The position numbers were made by a program, and so were the translations under genes. A stretch of DNA of 64,000 bases from Catenovulum sediminis (GTDB taxonomy: Bacteria; Pseudomonadota; Gammaproteobacteria; Enterobacterales; Alteromonadaceae), in assembly GCF_007289895.1 (NCBI RefSeq), contig NZ_CP041660.1:62001-126000 (forward strand). Direction: 5' to 3'. Positions 34,691 to 42,579 of the stretch are shown here, piece by piece (within the stretch, counting starts at the first letter, position 1; every line of letters starts with the position of its first letter). Below the pieces are notes generated by a model. The model saw only the letters and a list, made by a program, of their open reading frames with translations, was not told the DNA's origin and did not search any database.

Positions 34691-35155
34691 ATGAATTTAG
34701 ATAAATACGATAAGCAAATACTGAAAATTATTCAGCAAAAAGGTCGTATCTCAAATCAGGAACTAGCGGAACAAATTTCATTGTCGCCTGCACCTTGTTT
34801 GCGACGCGTCAGGCAACTAGAAGAGACAGGCTTAATTGAAGGATATGTTGCATTACTCGATGCAAGAAAACTGGGTCTAACTTTAGTGTCATTTATCCAA
34901 ATTAGTATGGATAAACATACGCCCGAAAGATTTGATAAATTTGAAAATGCAATTCAATCATTTTCAGAGGTGTTAGAGTGTCACTTAATTACTGGGCAAT
35001 CAGCCGACTATTTACTTAAAGTCATCGTCAAAGATATGGATGATTTTCAGCAGTTTTTATTGAATAAACTGACACGAATTGACGGCGTAAGTGGTGTTCA
35101 CTCGTCATTTGTCTTGAAATCTCCAGTGCACTCCACCGCTCTGCCGATCGTATGA
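34691..35155 (+). CDS. Lrp/AsnC family transcriptional regulator
   Basis: A 154-residue protein with an N-terminal helix-turn-helix (LDKYDKQILKIIQQKGRISN, then QELAEQISLSPAPCLRRVRQ) and a C-terminal ligand-binding AsnC/RAM domain that includes LECHLITGQSADYLLKVIVK. Such proteins form octamers and sense amino acids. Divergent placement next to leuA points to leucine synthesis as its target, with autoregulation through the shared 155-bp region. It is not the global Lrp by sequence style, but I cannot rule that out. Confidence 0.92.
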   Translation: MNLDKYDKQILKIIQQKGRISNQELAEQISLSPAPCLRRVRQLEETGLIEGYVALLDARKLGLTLVSFIQISMDKHTPERFDKFENAIQSFSEVLECHLITGQSADYLLKVIVKDMDDFQQFLLNKLTRIDGVSGVHSSFVLKSPVHSTALPIV

Positions 35156-35170
35156 TACTTTTATACCTTG

Positions 35171-36181
35171 CTACTTAGCATACTGAACCTGATTCCGTCC
35201 TGCATTTTTAGCGGCATATAAAGCCGTATCTGCTCGTGCAACCAAATCTTCAAATGATTCATCTTTTTGTTGCCGTGCAACACCCGCCGATACTGTAATA
35301 GCAGGAAGCTTTTGTTGGCTTTTTTTGCTCACCAGCTTCATTTCCGATACTTTTTTACGAATATCTTCAGCAACGAGTGGGTAACGGTTGAACTCCGATT
35401 GTGGCATGACCAACAAAAACTCTTCACCGCCATAACGAATAGCCTTAATATTGGTATTGGAAGATTGGCGAATTTGCTCTGCCACTTTCGCGATGACGAT
35501 GTCTCCAATTAAATGACCGTATTGGTCGTTTATTGATTTAAAGCGATCAATGTCAATGGCGACTGTCAATAAAGGCGTCGTATCTTGCACTTTTTGCAAG
35601 TATTCATCCAACCCCCTGCGATTTAATAAACCCGTCAGTGGATCTTTCTTTATTTGCTGTTCGATTTGCTCCAGCTTATCTTTAAGTTGACTGGTTTCAT
35701 TTTTAGACTGTGCTAACTGCTCTTTGAGTTCTTTTTGCTGCCACTTAATTAACCGCGAAGCCGACAATAATGAGTCAACGACCGGTAAAAGTTCGTCACC
35801 AATATTAGCTTGTTTGATTTGTTCGATGCCGTCTGTTAATTGTTCTAAATATTTATCAACAGAACCATCATTGCTTTCTAACTGCTCATGAACGCCCGCG
35901 ACCACCTTTTCCAGGTCAGAAATCAATTTATCATTTTGTGGTGCAGGAGACTGTAGGTATTGCGACTGCCATTGCTCTAAACAAAAACAGTCAATCAACT
36001 TATTTTTGCTGGTATGCGCTTTATATGCGGCCAATAAAGACTTGTTTTTTCCTTTTGCTATTTCATACGCCACACCATAATTGATAGGTGACATAGGTAC
36101 ATTCCATGTATCCAACAAATCCAAAGCTACCTGCCCGTAACGCTTGGCACTTTTTATATCATCTCGACTAACGATTTTCAT
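35171..36181 (-). CDS. GGDEF diguanylate cyclase
   Basis: A 336-residue protein without TM helices. The N-terminal half (1-165) starts MKIVSRDDIKSAKRYGQVAL and resembles the helical region found in some soluble cyclases; I cannot name it further. A short coiled coil (about 140-170) leads to the GGDEF domain, with DPLTGLLNRRGLDEYL and the active site RYGGEEFLLVMP. All catalytic residues are there. The RxxD inhibitory site expected a few residues before GGEEF is absent (RQSS instead), so product inhibition by that route is unlikely. The open frame continues to 36253, but the ATG at 36181 is the plausible start. Confidence 0.9.
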   Translation of the reverse strand: MKIVSRDDIKSAKRYGQVALDLLDTWNVPMSPINYGVAYEIAKGKNKSLLAAYKAHTSKNKLIDCFCLEQWQSQYLQSPAPQNDKLISDLEKVVAGVHEQLESNDGSVDKYLEQLTDGIEQIKQANIGDELLPVVDSLLSASRLIKWQQKELKEQLAQSKNETSQLKDKLEQIEQQIKKDPLTGLLNRRGLDEYLQKVQDTTPLLTVAIDIDRFKSINDQYGHLIGDIVIAKVAEQIRQSSNTNIKAIRYGGEEFLLVMPQSEFNRYPLVAEDIRKKVSEMKLVSKKSQQKLPAITVSAGVARQQKDESFEDLVARADTALYAAKNAGRNQVQYAK

Positions 36182-36292
36182 AAATCTGCTAATTATTATT
36201 GGTTTAATTATTTGTACACAGAGGAACGTCCATAATACATGACCTGACGTCACTGAGAAACCATAAATAAGGTAGTGAGGATACGAAATACA

Positions 36293-36332
36293 AAAAAAAC
36301 CGGTGTTTAGTCACCCTAAACACCGGTTTTTC
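36293..36332. terminator. Terminator downstream of lysS
   Basis: A long perfect stem AAAACCGGTGTTTAG / CTAAACACCGGTTTT with a 5-nt loop and A and T runs on both sides. It ends the prfB-lysS transcript and lies just upstream of the cyclase gene. Confidence 0.92.
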
Positions 36333-36353
36333 AAGCTGGAAATTAAGACTTAC

Positions 36354-37907
36354 TTATTCTGCCGCGTTTAGCGGTCGCATATGCGGAAATAAAATAACGT
36401 CTTTAATAGTTGGGCAATCGGCAAATAGCATCACTAAACGATCAATACCAATACCTTCACCGGCTGTCGGTGGTAAACCAAATTCTAACGCAGTGATATA
36501 ATCATCGTCATAATGCATGGCTTCTTCATCACCGGCATCTTTTTCTTCAACTTGTTTGCGGAAGCGTTCTGCCTGATCTTCAGCATCATTAAGCTCCGAG
36601 AAACCGTTTGCTAACTCGCGGCCACCCACGAAAAACTCAAATCTGTCAGTAACAAACGGATTGTCGTCATTACGACGTGCAAGAGGAGAAACTTCCCACG
36701 GATACTCTGTAATAAAAGTTGGCTGTTCTAACTTATGCTCAGCCACTGCTTCAAATATTTCAGTTAAATATTTACCCGGACCCCAGATACCTTCTTTTTC
36801 AGGTTCTTTAATGTGTAAAGATTTAGCGATTTGGCGTAAACCTTCTAAATTATCCTGCGCATTGTTGATTACATCCGCATCTAATTCAGGGGCGTGCGTC
36901 AGAATGGCTTTTGCCATACTCATACGGGTAAAAGGTTGACCAAAATCATAGTTGATGGTTTCTAACACTTCACCATTTTCATCACGTTTAGTATTCGTGA
37001 TAGCGGTTGTTCCTAATACATCTTGCGCAATGGTACGCAGCATGTCTTCGGTTAAGTCCATCAAGTCGTTAAAATCTGCATATGCTTGATAAAACTCTAT
37101 CATCGTAAATTCAGGATTATGGCGCGTACTCAAACCTTCATTTCTGAAATTCCGGTTTATCTCAAATACACGTTCAAAACCGCCGACGACTAAACGCTTA
37201 AGATACAATTCAGGTGCGATACGCAAATACATATCTATATCTAACGCATTGTGATGCGTGACAAAAGGTTTAGCTGTAGCACCGCCCGGAATAACCTGCA
37301 ACATAGGCGTTTCAACTTCCATAAAACGGCGCTCAGTTAAATATTTTCGTATACCGTTAATAATGCCAGAGCGAATTTGGAAAACATCACGCGTTTGTTG
37401 ATTGATCATTAAATCAATATAACGCTGGCGATATTTTGTTTCCTGATCGGATAAACCATGATATTTCTCAGGTAAAGGGCGCAATGATTTGGTTAACAAT
37501 ACATATTCATTAATATGAACGTATAAATCGCCTTTACCTGATTTATGTACTGGACCTTTAACCCCAATGATATCGCCAATATCCAGCGTACCATATTGTT
37601 CTTTTAATTCTTTTTGCGTGTTTTTATCCGCATATGCCTGAATACGACCTGACATATCTTGTAATGCCATAAACGGGCCACGTTTGGCCATTATTCGACC
37701 CGCTATCGCGACTTCATTATGCTCAGTTTCTAGCGTCGGTTTATCTTTTTCGCCATGCAAAGCTTGCAAGTCACTTGCATAGTGCGTGCGGTCGAAATCA
37801 TTGGGATGACCATTTGCAGAACACTTTTCGCGAATCGAAGCCAGCTTAGCTTTGCGCTCTGCAATGAGTTTATTTTCATCTTGTGATACTTGATTTTGTT
37901 CAGACAT
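36354..37907 (-). CDS. lysS: Lysyl-tRNA synthetase (class II)
   Basis: Charges tRNA-Lys. The 517-residue protein has an N-terminal anticodon-binding OB-fold (about 60-160, [20 protein letters not shown]) and the class II core. Motif 2 is [20 protein letters not shown] and motif 3 is [27 protein letters not shown] and the family block [20 protein letters not shown] are present. It follows prfB by 22 bp, the classical prfB-lysS operon. Confidence 0.97.
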   Translation of the reverse strand: MSEQNQVSQDENKLIAERKAKLASIREKCSANGHPNDFDRTHYASDLQALHGEKDKPTLETEHNEVAIAGRIMAKRGPFMALQDMSGRIQAYADKNTQKELKEQYGTLDIGDIIGVKGPVHKSGKGDLYVHINEYVLLTKSLRPLPEKYHGLSDQETKYRQRYIDLMINQQTRDVFQIRSGIINGIRKYLTERRFMEVETPMLQVIPGGATAKPFVTHHNALDIDMYLRIAPELYLKRLVVGGFERVFEINRNFRNEGLSTRHNPEFTMIEFYQAYADFNDLMDLTEDMLRTIAQDVLGTTAITNTKRDENGEVLETINYDFGQPFTRMSMAKAILTHAPELDADVINNAQDNLEGLRQIAKSLHIKEPEKEGIWGPGKYLTEIFEAVAEHKLEQPTFITEYPWEVSPLARRNDDNPFVTDRFEFFVGGRELANGFSELNDAEDQAERFRKQVEEKDAGDEEAMHYDDDYITALEFGLPPTAGEGIGIDRLVMLFADCPTIKDVILFPHMRPLNAAE

Positions 37908-37929
37908 TTTTAATTTCCGGTCCAGAATT

Positions 37930-39028
37930 TTATAAACCTGCTTTTAAAGCAGCTTGAATAAATGGGTCTAACTCACCGTCCAATACAGCTTGTGTATTTC
38001 TATTTTCTACGCCGGTGCGCAAATCTTTTATGCGTGAGTCATCCAAAACATACGAACGGATCTGGCTTCCCCAGCCAATATCCGATTTACCATCTTCTAA
38101 AACTTGCTTTTCTGCATTTTGTTTTTGCAGTTCTAACTCATACAACTTCGCTTTTAACTGCTTCATTGCCTGGTCTTTATTCTTATGCTGCGATCTATCG
38201 TTTTGACATTGCACGACAGTATTCGTTGGCAAATGCGTAATACGTACGGCCGAATCGGTTCGGTTAACGTGTTGACCACCCGCGCCGGATGCACGATAGG
38301 TATCGATGCGTAAATCAGCTGGATTAATATCAATTTCGATATCATCGTCTACTTCAGGGTAAACAAAGGCAGAAGCAAAAGAGGTATGACGTCGGTTGCC
38401 TGAATCAAACGGTGATTTTCGAACCAAACGGTGTACGCCCGTTTCGGTTCTTAACCAACCAAAAGCATAATCTCCAGAGATACGAATAGTTGCAGATTTC
38501 ACCCCAGCCACTTCCCCATCGGATACTTCAATAAGCTCAGCTTTAAAACCATGCGCTTCAGCCCAACGCAAATACATACGTAATAGCATGCTGCACCAAT
38601 CTTGGGCTTCGGTTCCGCCCGAACCAGACTGCAAATCAATATAAGCATCTGATGCATCATTAGGCCCACTAAACATGCGCATAAACTCTAATTTTTCAAT
38701 TTTTTCTTCGAGTTCTGTTAATTCAGCTTGTGCTTCTTCAAAGGTTTCTTCATCTTCAGCTTCTACTGCAAGTTCAAGTAGTCCTTCAACATCTTCTAAA
38801 CCTTGCGTCAGATCATCAATGGTTTTAACAATGTTTTCCAGATTAGCACGTTCTTTTCCTAACGCCTGTGCCTTTTCCGGATTATTCCAGACATCTGGGT
38901 CTTCAAGCTCGCGTGAAACTTCCTCTAAAAGTTCTGATTTGTGATCATAGTCAAAGATACCCCCTAAGCAGCTCAGTGCGCTCGGCGATATCTTTTATCT
39001 TATTCTGTACTGGGTTTATCTCGAACAT
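37930..39028 (-). CDS. prfB: Peptide chain release factor 2, with programmed +1 frameshift
   Basis: RF2 recognises UGA and UAA stop codons. Zero-frame reading starts at ATG 39028 ([14 protein letters not shown]) and meets TGA as codon 26 (38951-38953). The site reads AGGGGGTATCTTTGAC: an internal Shine-Dalgarno-like AGGGGG, the slippery CTT and the stop. After a +1 shift the frame runs from GAC at 38952 to the stop at 37930, giving 365 residues in total, the same as E. coli RF2. The anticodon-like SPF lies in [12 protein letters not shown] and the catalytic GGQ in [15 protein letters not shown]. This is autoregulation: low RF2 allows more slippage. It is not a pseudogene. Confidence 0.97.
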
Positions 39029-39111
39029 AAACTCTCTACTTGACAGGGTGAAAATTAGGCGCGGATTGTACCGAAAAATACAAGCATTTGGTAGCTTTGC
39101 TCGCGTACTAA

Positions 39112-40245
39112 TTAATCTTCCAGTGGATAGATAAAACCTTCATTGACTAATGCCAACAATAGCTGCTGATTTTCTTCAATAGTTAAATAATGATTCAGAT
39201 CACTCGAAGCGTAAACTTCATGATTGCTTAAAAAAGTAATAAAAGGGCGTTGTTGCTTTTCTGTTGGAATAAATTCACCATTCACAAAAAATTTGTCTGC
39301 TAAAAGCAAACAACGCAAGCCGCCTAATCGATTCCAAATGGCAATCTGTTGCAACATTTCTGAGAGGTCCTCTGGCAAATAGGCAGGTTCAACCTCTTCA
39401 ATAGCCAACTCATGTTTCGCCTGAGTCAGATAACAACCTAACCACTGCTCAACGCTATCTGATTGCGAGAGCGTCTCTTTTACCAGTCCTACTAATTTTT
39501 GCGTTTCCGCTTCAGTAATCAATCCCGGTGATTGAGTCGCTTGTAATTCTGGGTCCGTGTAACGTTTATTAAAACACTCTTCCTGCAATGCAAAATCAGC
39601 AAAAGATGACAGCAAATCCTGTTGATTGGGTGCTCTAAAACCAACGGAATAATTAAGGGCGGGTTCGATTGCATACCCTTCATGCGGACAACCAGGTGGT
39701 ATATACAAAACATCACCTGGCTCCAATATTTCATCGATACAAGCATTAAAACCGTCCACTTGCAATAAATCTGGATGCGGAATAGATTTTTGCATGGTTT
39801 GTTGCAACCCTACACGCCAATGACGTTTACCCATACCTTGTATAATAAACACATCATATTGATCGACATGCGCGCCAACCCCTCCGCCGGGCGTTGAAAA
39901 GCTCACCATCAAATCATCTATCCGCCAGTTTGGAATAAATCGAAAAGGTTTTAACAACTCAGCGGCTTCTTCACTATAATGATCAACTGCTTGTACTAAT
40001 AAGGTCCAATCTGTTTCACCAAACACCTGATACTCTTCAAATGGCCCATGCTCAACATGCCAGTTTTGCTGTTTTTTATGAACAACTCGACTTTCGATTT
40101 GCTCCTCGGCAGCTAAACCAGCAATTTCATCGGCTTCTAAAGGGTCTTGAAAATCTTTAAACAAGCCTTTTAATAAAGCCGGTTTTTTTTGCCAGTAATT
40201 TTTAAGAAAACTGTCAATATTAAACTGATGAAATTGATAAGACAT
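39112..40245 (-). CDS. roxA: 50S ribosomal protein L16 arginine hydroxylase (RoxA/YcfD)
   Basis: A 2-oxoglutarate and Fe(II)-dependent oxygenase that hydroxylates an arginine of ribosomal protein L16. The 377-residue protein has a JmjC-type cupin core. FSTPGGGVGAHVDQYDVFI has the HxD iron ligands, LEPGDVLYIPPGCPHEGYA has the distal His, and NWRIDDLMVSF precedes them. A C-terminal dimerisation and winged-helix region covers about 230-377. It stands alone between prfB and the ion channel. Confidence 0.93.
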   Translation of the reverse strand: MSYQFHQFNIDSFLKNYWQKKPALLKGLFKDFQDPLEADEIAGLAAEEQIESRVVHKKQQNWHVEHGPFEEYQVFGETDWTLLVQAVDHYSEEAAELLKPFRFIPNWRIDDLMVSFSTPGGGVGAHVDQYDVFIIQGMGKRHWRVGLQQTMQKSIPHPDLLQVDGFNACIDEILEPGDVLYIPPGCPHEGYAIEPALNYSVGFRAPNQQDLLSSFADFALQEECFNKRYTDPELQATQSPGLITEAETQKLVGLVKETLSQSDSVEQWLGCYLTQAKHELAIEEVEPAYLPEDLSEMLQQIAIWNRLGGLRCLLLADKFFVNGEFIPTEKQQRPFITFLSNHEVYASSDLNHYLTIEENQQLLLALVNEGFIYPLED

Positions 40246-40329
40246 GAATAAACCCTAAAAATGAGGAAAACAGCAGCGTATTGTTACAAACACAGCGTAT
40301 GTAACTATTTTAAACCTTGTATTATAGAA

Positions 40330-40360
40330 CAAAATGGCGGGTAAAATGCCCGCCATCTTG
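40330..40360 (-). terminator. Terminator after the ion channel gene
   Basis: Minus strand stem ATGGCGGG / CCCGCCAT with a 7-nt loop followed by TTTGTT, 5 bp after the channel stop codon. Confidence 0.75.
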
Positions 40361-40364
40361 GCGT

Positions 40365-41213
40365 TTAATCTGATTTAGAATTATTGGATACTTGCATATT
40401 GTTTTGAATAAGTGATTTTAGTGCCTGGATTTCTTGCTTCAATTCAGACATAGTAGGCTCTGTTGTTCCTTCTTCAGCATGTTTTTCTGCCCGTGCTTTT
40501 TCATGCTCTTGTTCCATAACACTGACAACAATACCAATCACCATATTTAAAAACGCAAAGGCCGACAGAAATATAAACGTTAGATAATAAATCCAGCTAA
40601 GTGGATAAACCTCCATTGTCTCATACATTACATCAGTCCAATCTTCAAACGTCATAACCCTAAACAAAGTAAGTAAAGCAATAGTAATATCGCCCCACAA
40701 AACAGGATTAATCGCGTGAAACAAAGTACTGCCTATCGCGGCGTATATATAAAAAATAATAAACATCAATAGCATCACATAACCTAACTGAGGCAATGCT
40801 TTAACTAAGGAGGTGAGTAAAATACGTAACTCTGGAATAATTGAAACCATTCGCAATACTCGGAAAACCCGAATCAAACGCCCTACTACAGCCATATCTG
40901 AATTATCGACCGGCACCAAGCTAATCAACACAATTAATGAATCAAAACAGTTCCAAAAATTATGAAAAAATCGCTTTTTATTGGTATCTGCGATAAAACG
41001 AATAGTGATTTCAATTAAGAAAAAAATGGTAATAAAGTAGTCCATGATCAACGTAAGCTGATGCACACTTTGTGGTAAGGGATAAGTTTTAACACCTATT
41101 AATAAAGCGGATGCAACTATCACGCTGATCACAAATATTTCAAACGCTTTATTACTTTTAATTTGCTCAAACTTAGTTTGAATGGTCTCAAATCGACTTG
41201 AATTTGTAAGCAT
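40365..41213 (-). CDS. Voltage-gated cation channel (NaChBac/BacNav-like)
   Basis: A 282-residue, single-domain six-helix channel subunit, expected to form a tetramer in the inner membrane. S4 near 112-130 has regularly spaced arginines (RLIRVFRVLRM). The pore has LTLFRVMTFEDWTDVMYE, with the selectivity filter TFEDWTD at about 188-194, where NaChBac has TLESWAS. S6 follows (FAFLNMVIGIVVSVM), then a charged C-terminal tail with a short coiled coil at about 255-271, as in the family. I chose ATG at 41213 because it has GGA 5 nt upstream; a TTG at 41222 is in frame. Ion preference is uncertain because of the filter change. Confidence 0.88.
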   Translation of the reverse strand: MLTNSSRFETIQTKFEQIKSNKAFEIFVISVIVASALLIGVKTYPLPQSVHQLTLIMDYFITIFFLIEITIRFIADTNKKRFFHNFWNCFDSLIVLISLVPVDNSDMAVVGRLIRVFRVLRMVSIIPELRILLTSLVKALPQLGYVMLLMFIIFYIYAAIGSTLFHAINPVLWGDITIALLTLFRVMTFEDWTDVMYETMEVYPLSWIYYLTFIFLSAFAFLNMVIGIVVSVMEQEHEKARAEKHAEEGTTEPTMSELKQEIQALKSLIQNNMQVSNNSKSD

Positions 41214-41276
41214 TTTTTCCAACGAGATTTACCTTGAACACAACAAATTTAGAGCGCGAATAATACCATGCGTAAA

Positions 41277-41738
41277 TCAAATTGGTTGATATTTCTGTTC
41301 ACAATATTCTTTAATATCTTCTAAATCTTGTTGCAGTGCTTTTATCATTGGCCGCTGCATAAATGGTTTCATTAAACAGTACAACCATTTAGCGAAAAAT
41401 GATTGCGGATAACCCGTAAATTGTATAGATAACCAAGTGCTTCCATGTACTGTCTCAACTGAAAGTTTAGTCAAATACACAGAACCATGGCTTTCTGCAC
41501 GCGTACAATAGTATGAATTTTCAACCGCTTCAGTGATCCACATGGTTTCTTCTGCTTCCTTTCCAAACATCAGGCGTGATTCTGTCCATTTTAGCCCGAC
41601 CAAACCATTAGAGGGTTTATGATGGAGCTTAACTGAGAGAATATTTGAAATAACATTGATGCTATCCTCTACATCACAAATCACATTCCAAACGAGTTCT
41701 TTATGAACATTGATATCGATCGCCACTTCAACTTTCAT
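41277..41738 (-). CDS. SRPBCC (START-like) family protein
   Basis: A 153-residue soluble protein that opens MKVEVAIDINVHKELVWNVI, the usual first strand and helix of the SRPBCC/polyketide-cyclase-like fold. WLSIQFTGYPQSFFAKWLYC and a final long helix (MKPFMQRPMIKALQQDLEDI) complete the fold. Such proteins bind hydrophobic ligands in a cavity, but no catalytic residues can be inferred. It lies 63 bp upstream of the channel gene on the same strand and is divergent from the cupin gene. No specific function can be given. Confidence 0.8.
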   Translation of the reverse strand: MKVEVAIDINVHKELVWNVICDVEDSINVISNILSVKLHHKPSNGLVGLKWTESRLMFGKEAEETMWITEAVENSYYCTRAESHGSVYLTKLSVETVHGSTWLSIQFTGYPQSFFAKWLYCLMKPFMQRPMIKALQQDLEDIKEYCEQKYQPI

Positions 41739-41903
41739 TAGATTTCCCTTTTCTAAATAATTGCCATTTTTGAACGTATTTTGATTATATTAATTTATGC
41801 GAGTCGTAACGCACTAAGTATTGAAATAGATATACTAAAACGCAAATTTTTAGAGCGTGTTGCGACTTTCAGCTAACACCAAAAATACCGGGTACATACA
41901 ACG

Positions 41904-42560
41904 ATGCTTAATATGAATTTTAGCCTGCGTATTGCGCTTGATACGCAGCATATTGACTGGCAAGCCAGCCCGAAATCCGGAGTTTGGCGCAAACCGCTAG
42001 CACGAGAGTTTAAAGAACAAGGACATGCCACGAGTCTAGTCAAGTTTGAAGCAGGCGCTCAGTTTTCAGAGCACGATCATCCGCTTGGAGAAGAAATATT
42101 GGTACTAGAAGGCACATTTTCAGATCATACAGGGGATTATCACCAAGGCCAATATTTCAGAAATCCTAAAGGGTTTAGACACGCTCCGTTTAGCGAAGCA
42201 GGCTGCCTAATTTTTGTAAAATTACATCAGTTTCAAAAGACTGACCAAAAGCGTGTATGCATTGATACCAATACAGCCAACTGGCAAAAACTTAAAAACG
42301 AAATTAAAATACTTCACCTTCACCAACACCTAAATGAGCAAGTGACATTATTTCATTACGCGTCAACCGAGGTTTTAGCTAACCTAACCAATGACGGTGG
42401 AGCAGAAATATATGTCATTAAAGGTGAGCTATCTGACGCTGATGGTCGCTACCAAACCGGCAGTTGGTTACGGATACCGCACTTGAGCCCATATTCTTTT
42501 ACAGTTCAGGCTAATTCGACAGTCTGGTTAAAAGTAGGTCATTTATTTAAAAGTGGCTAG
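41904..42560 (+). CDS. ChrR-like cupin domain protein
   Basis: A 218-residue protein with two cupin-like halves. The first has VKFEAGAQFSEHDHPLGEEI and LEGTFSDHTGDYHQGQYFRN, then GFRHAPFSEAGCLIFVKL, which resembles the ChrR anti-sigma cupin domain: His-x-His plus Glu and a later His for a metal. The second half (about 120-215) repeats the pattern in weaker form (GGAEIYVIKGELSDADGRY) but has lost the HxH. No sigma factor gene is adjacent and there is no N-terminal zinc anti-sigma domain, so it is not a full ChrR. A start at Met4 is also possible. Possible role: response to singlet oxygen or peroxides, by analogy only. Confidence 0.8.
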   Translation: MLNMNFSLRIALDTQHIDWQASPKSGVWRKPLAREFKEQGHATSLVKFEAGAQFSEHDHPLGEEILVLEGTFSDHTGDYHQGQYFRNPKGFRHAPFSEAGCLIFVKLHQFQKTDQKRVCIDTNTANWQKLKNEIKILHLHQHLNEQVTLFHYASTEVLANLTNDGGAEIYVIKGELSDADGRYQTGSWLRIPHLSPYSFTVQANSTVWLKVGHLFKSG

Positions 42561-42579
42561 CTGAATAACATTAGCCCAT

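Noticed and set aside
37930-39028. prfB as a frameshifted pseudogene
   Set aside because: The stop is at the conserved programmed shift site with AGGGGG and CTT TGA C, and the rest of the gene is intact.
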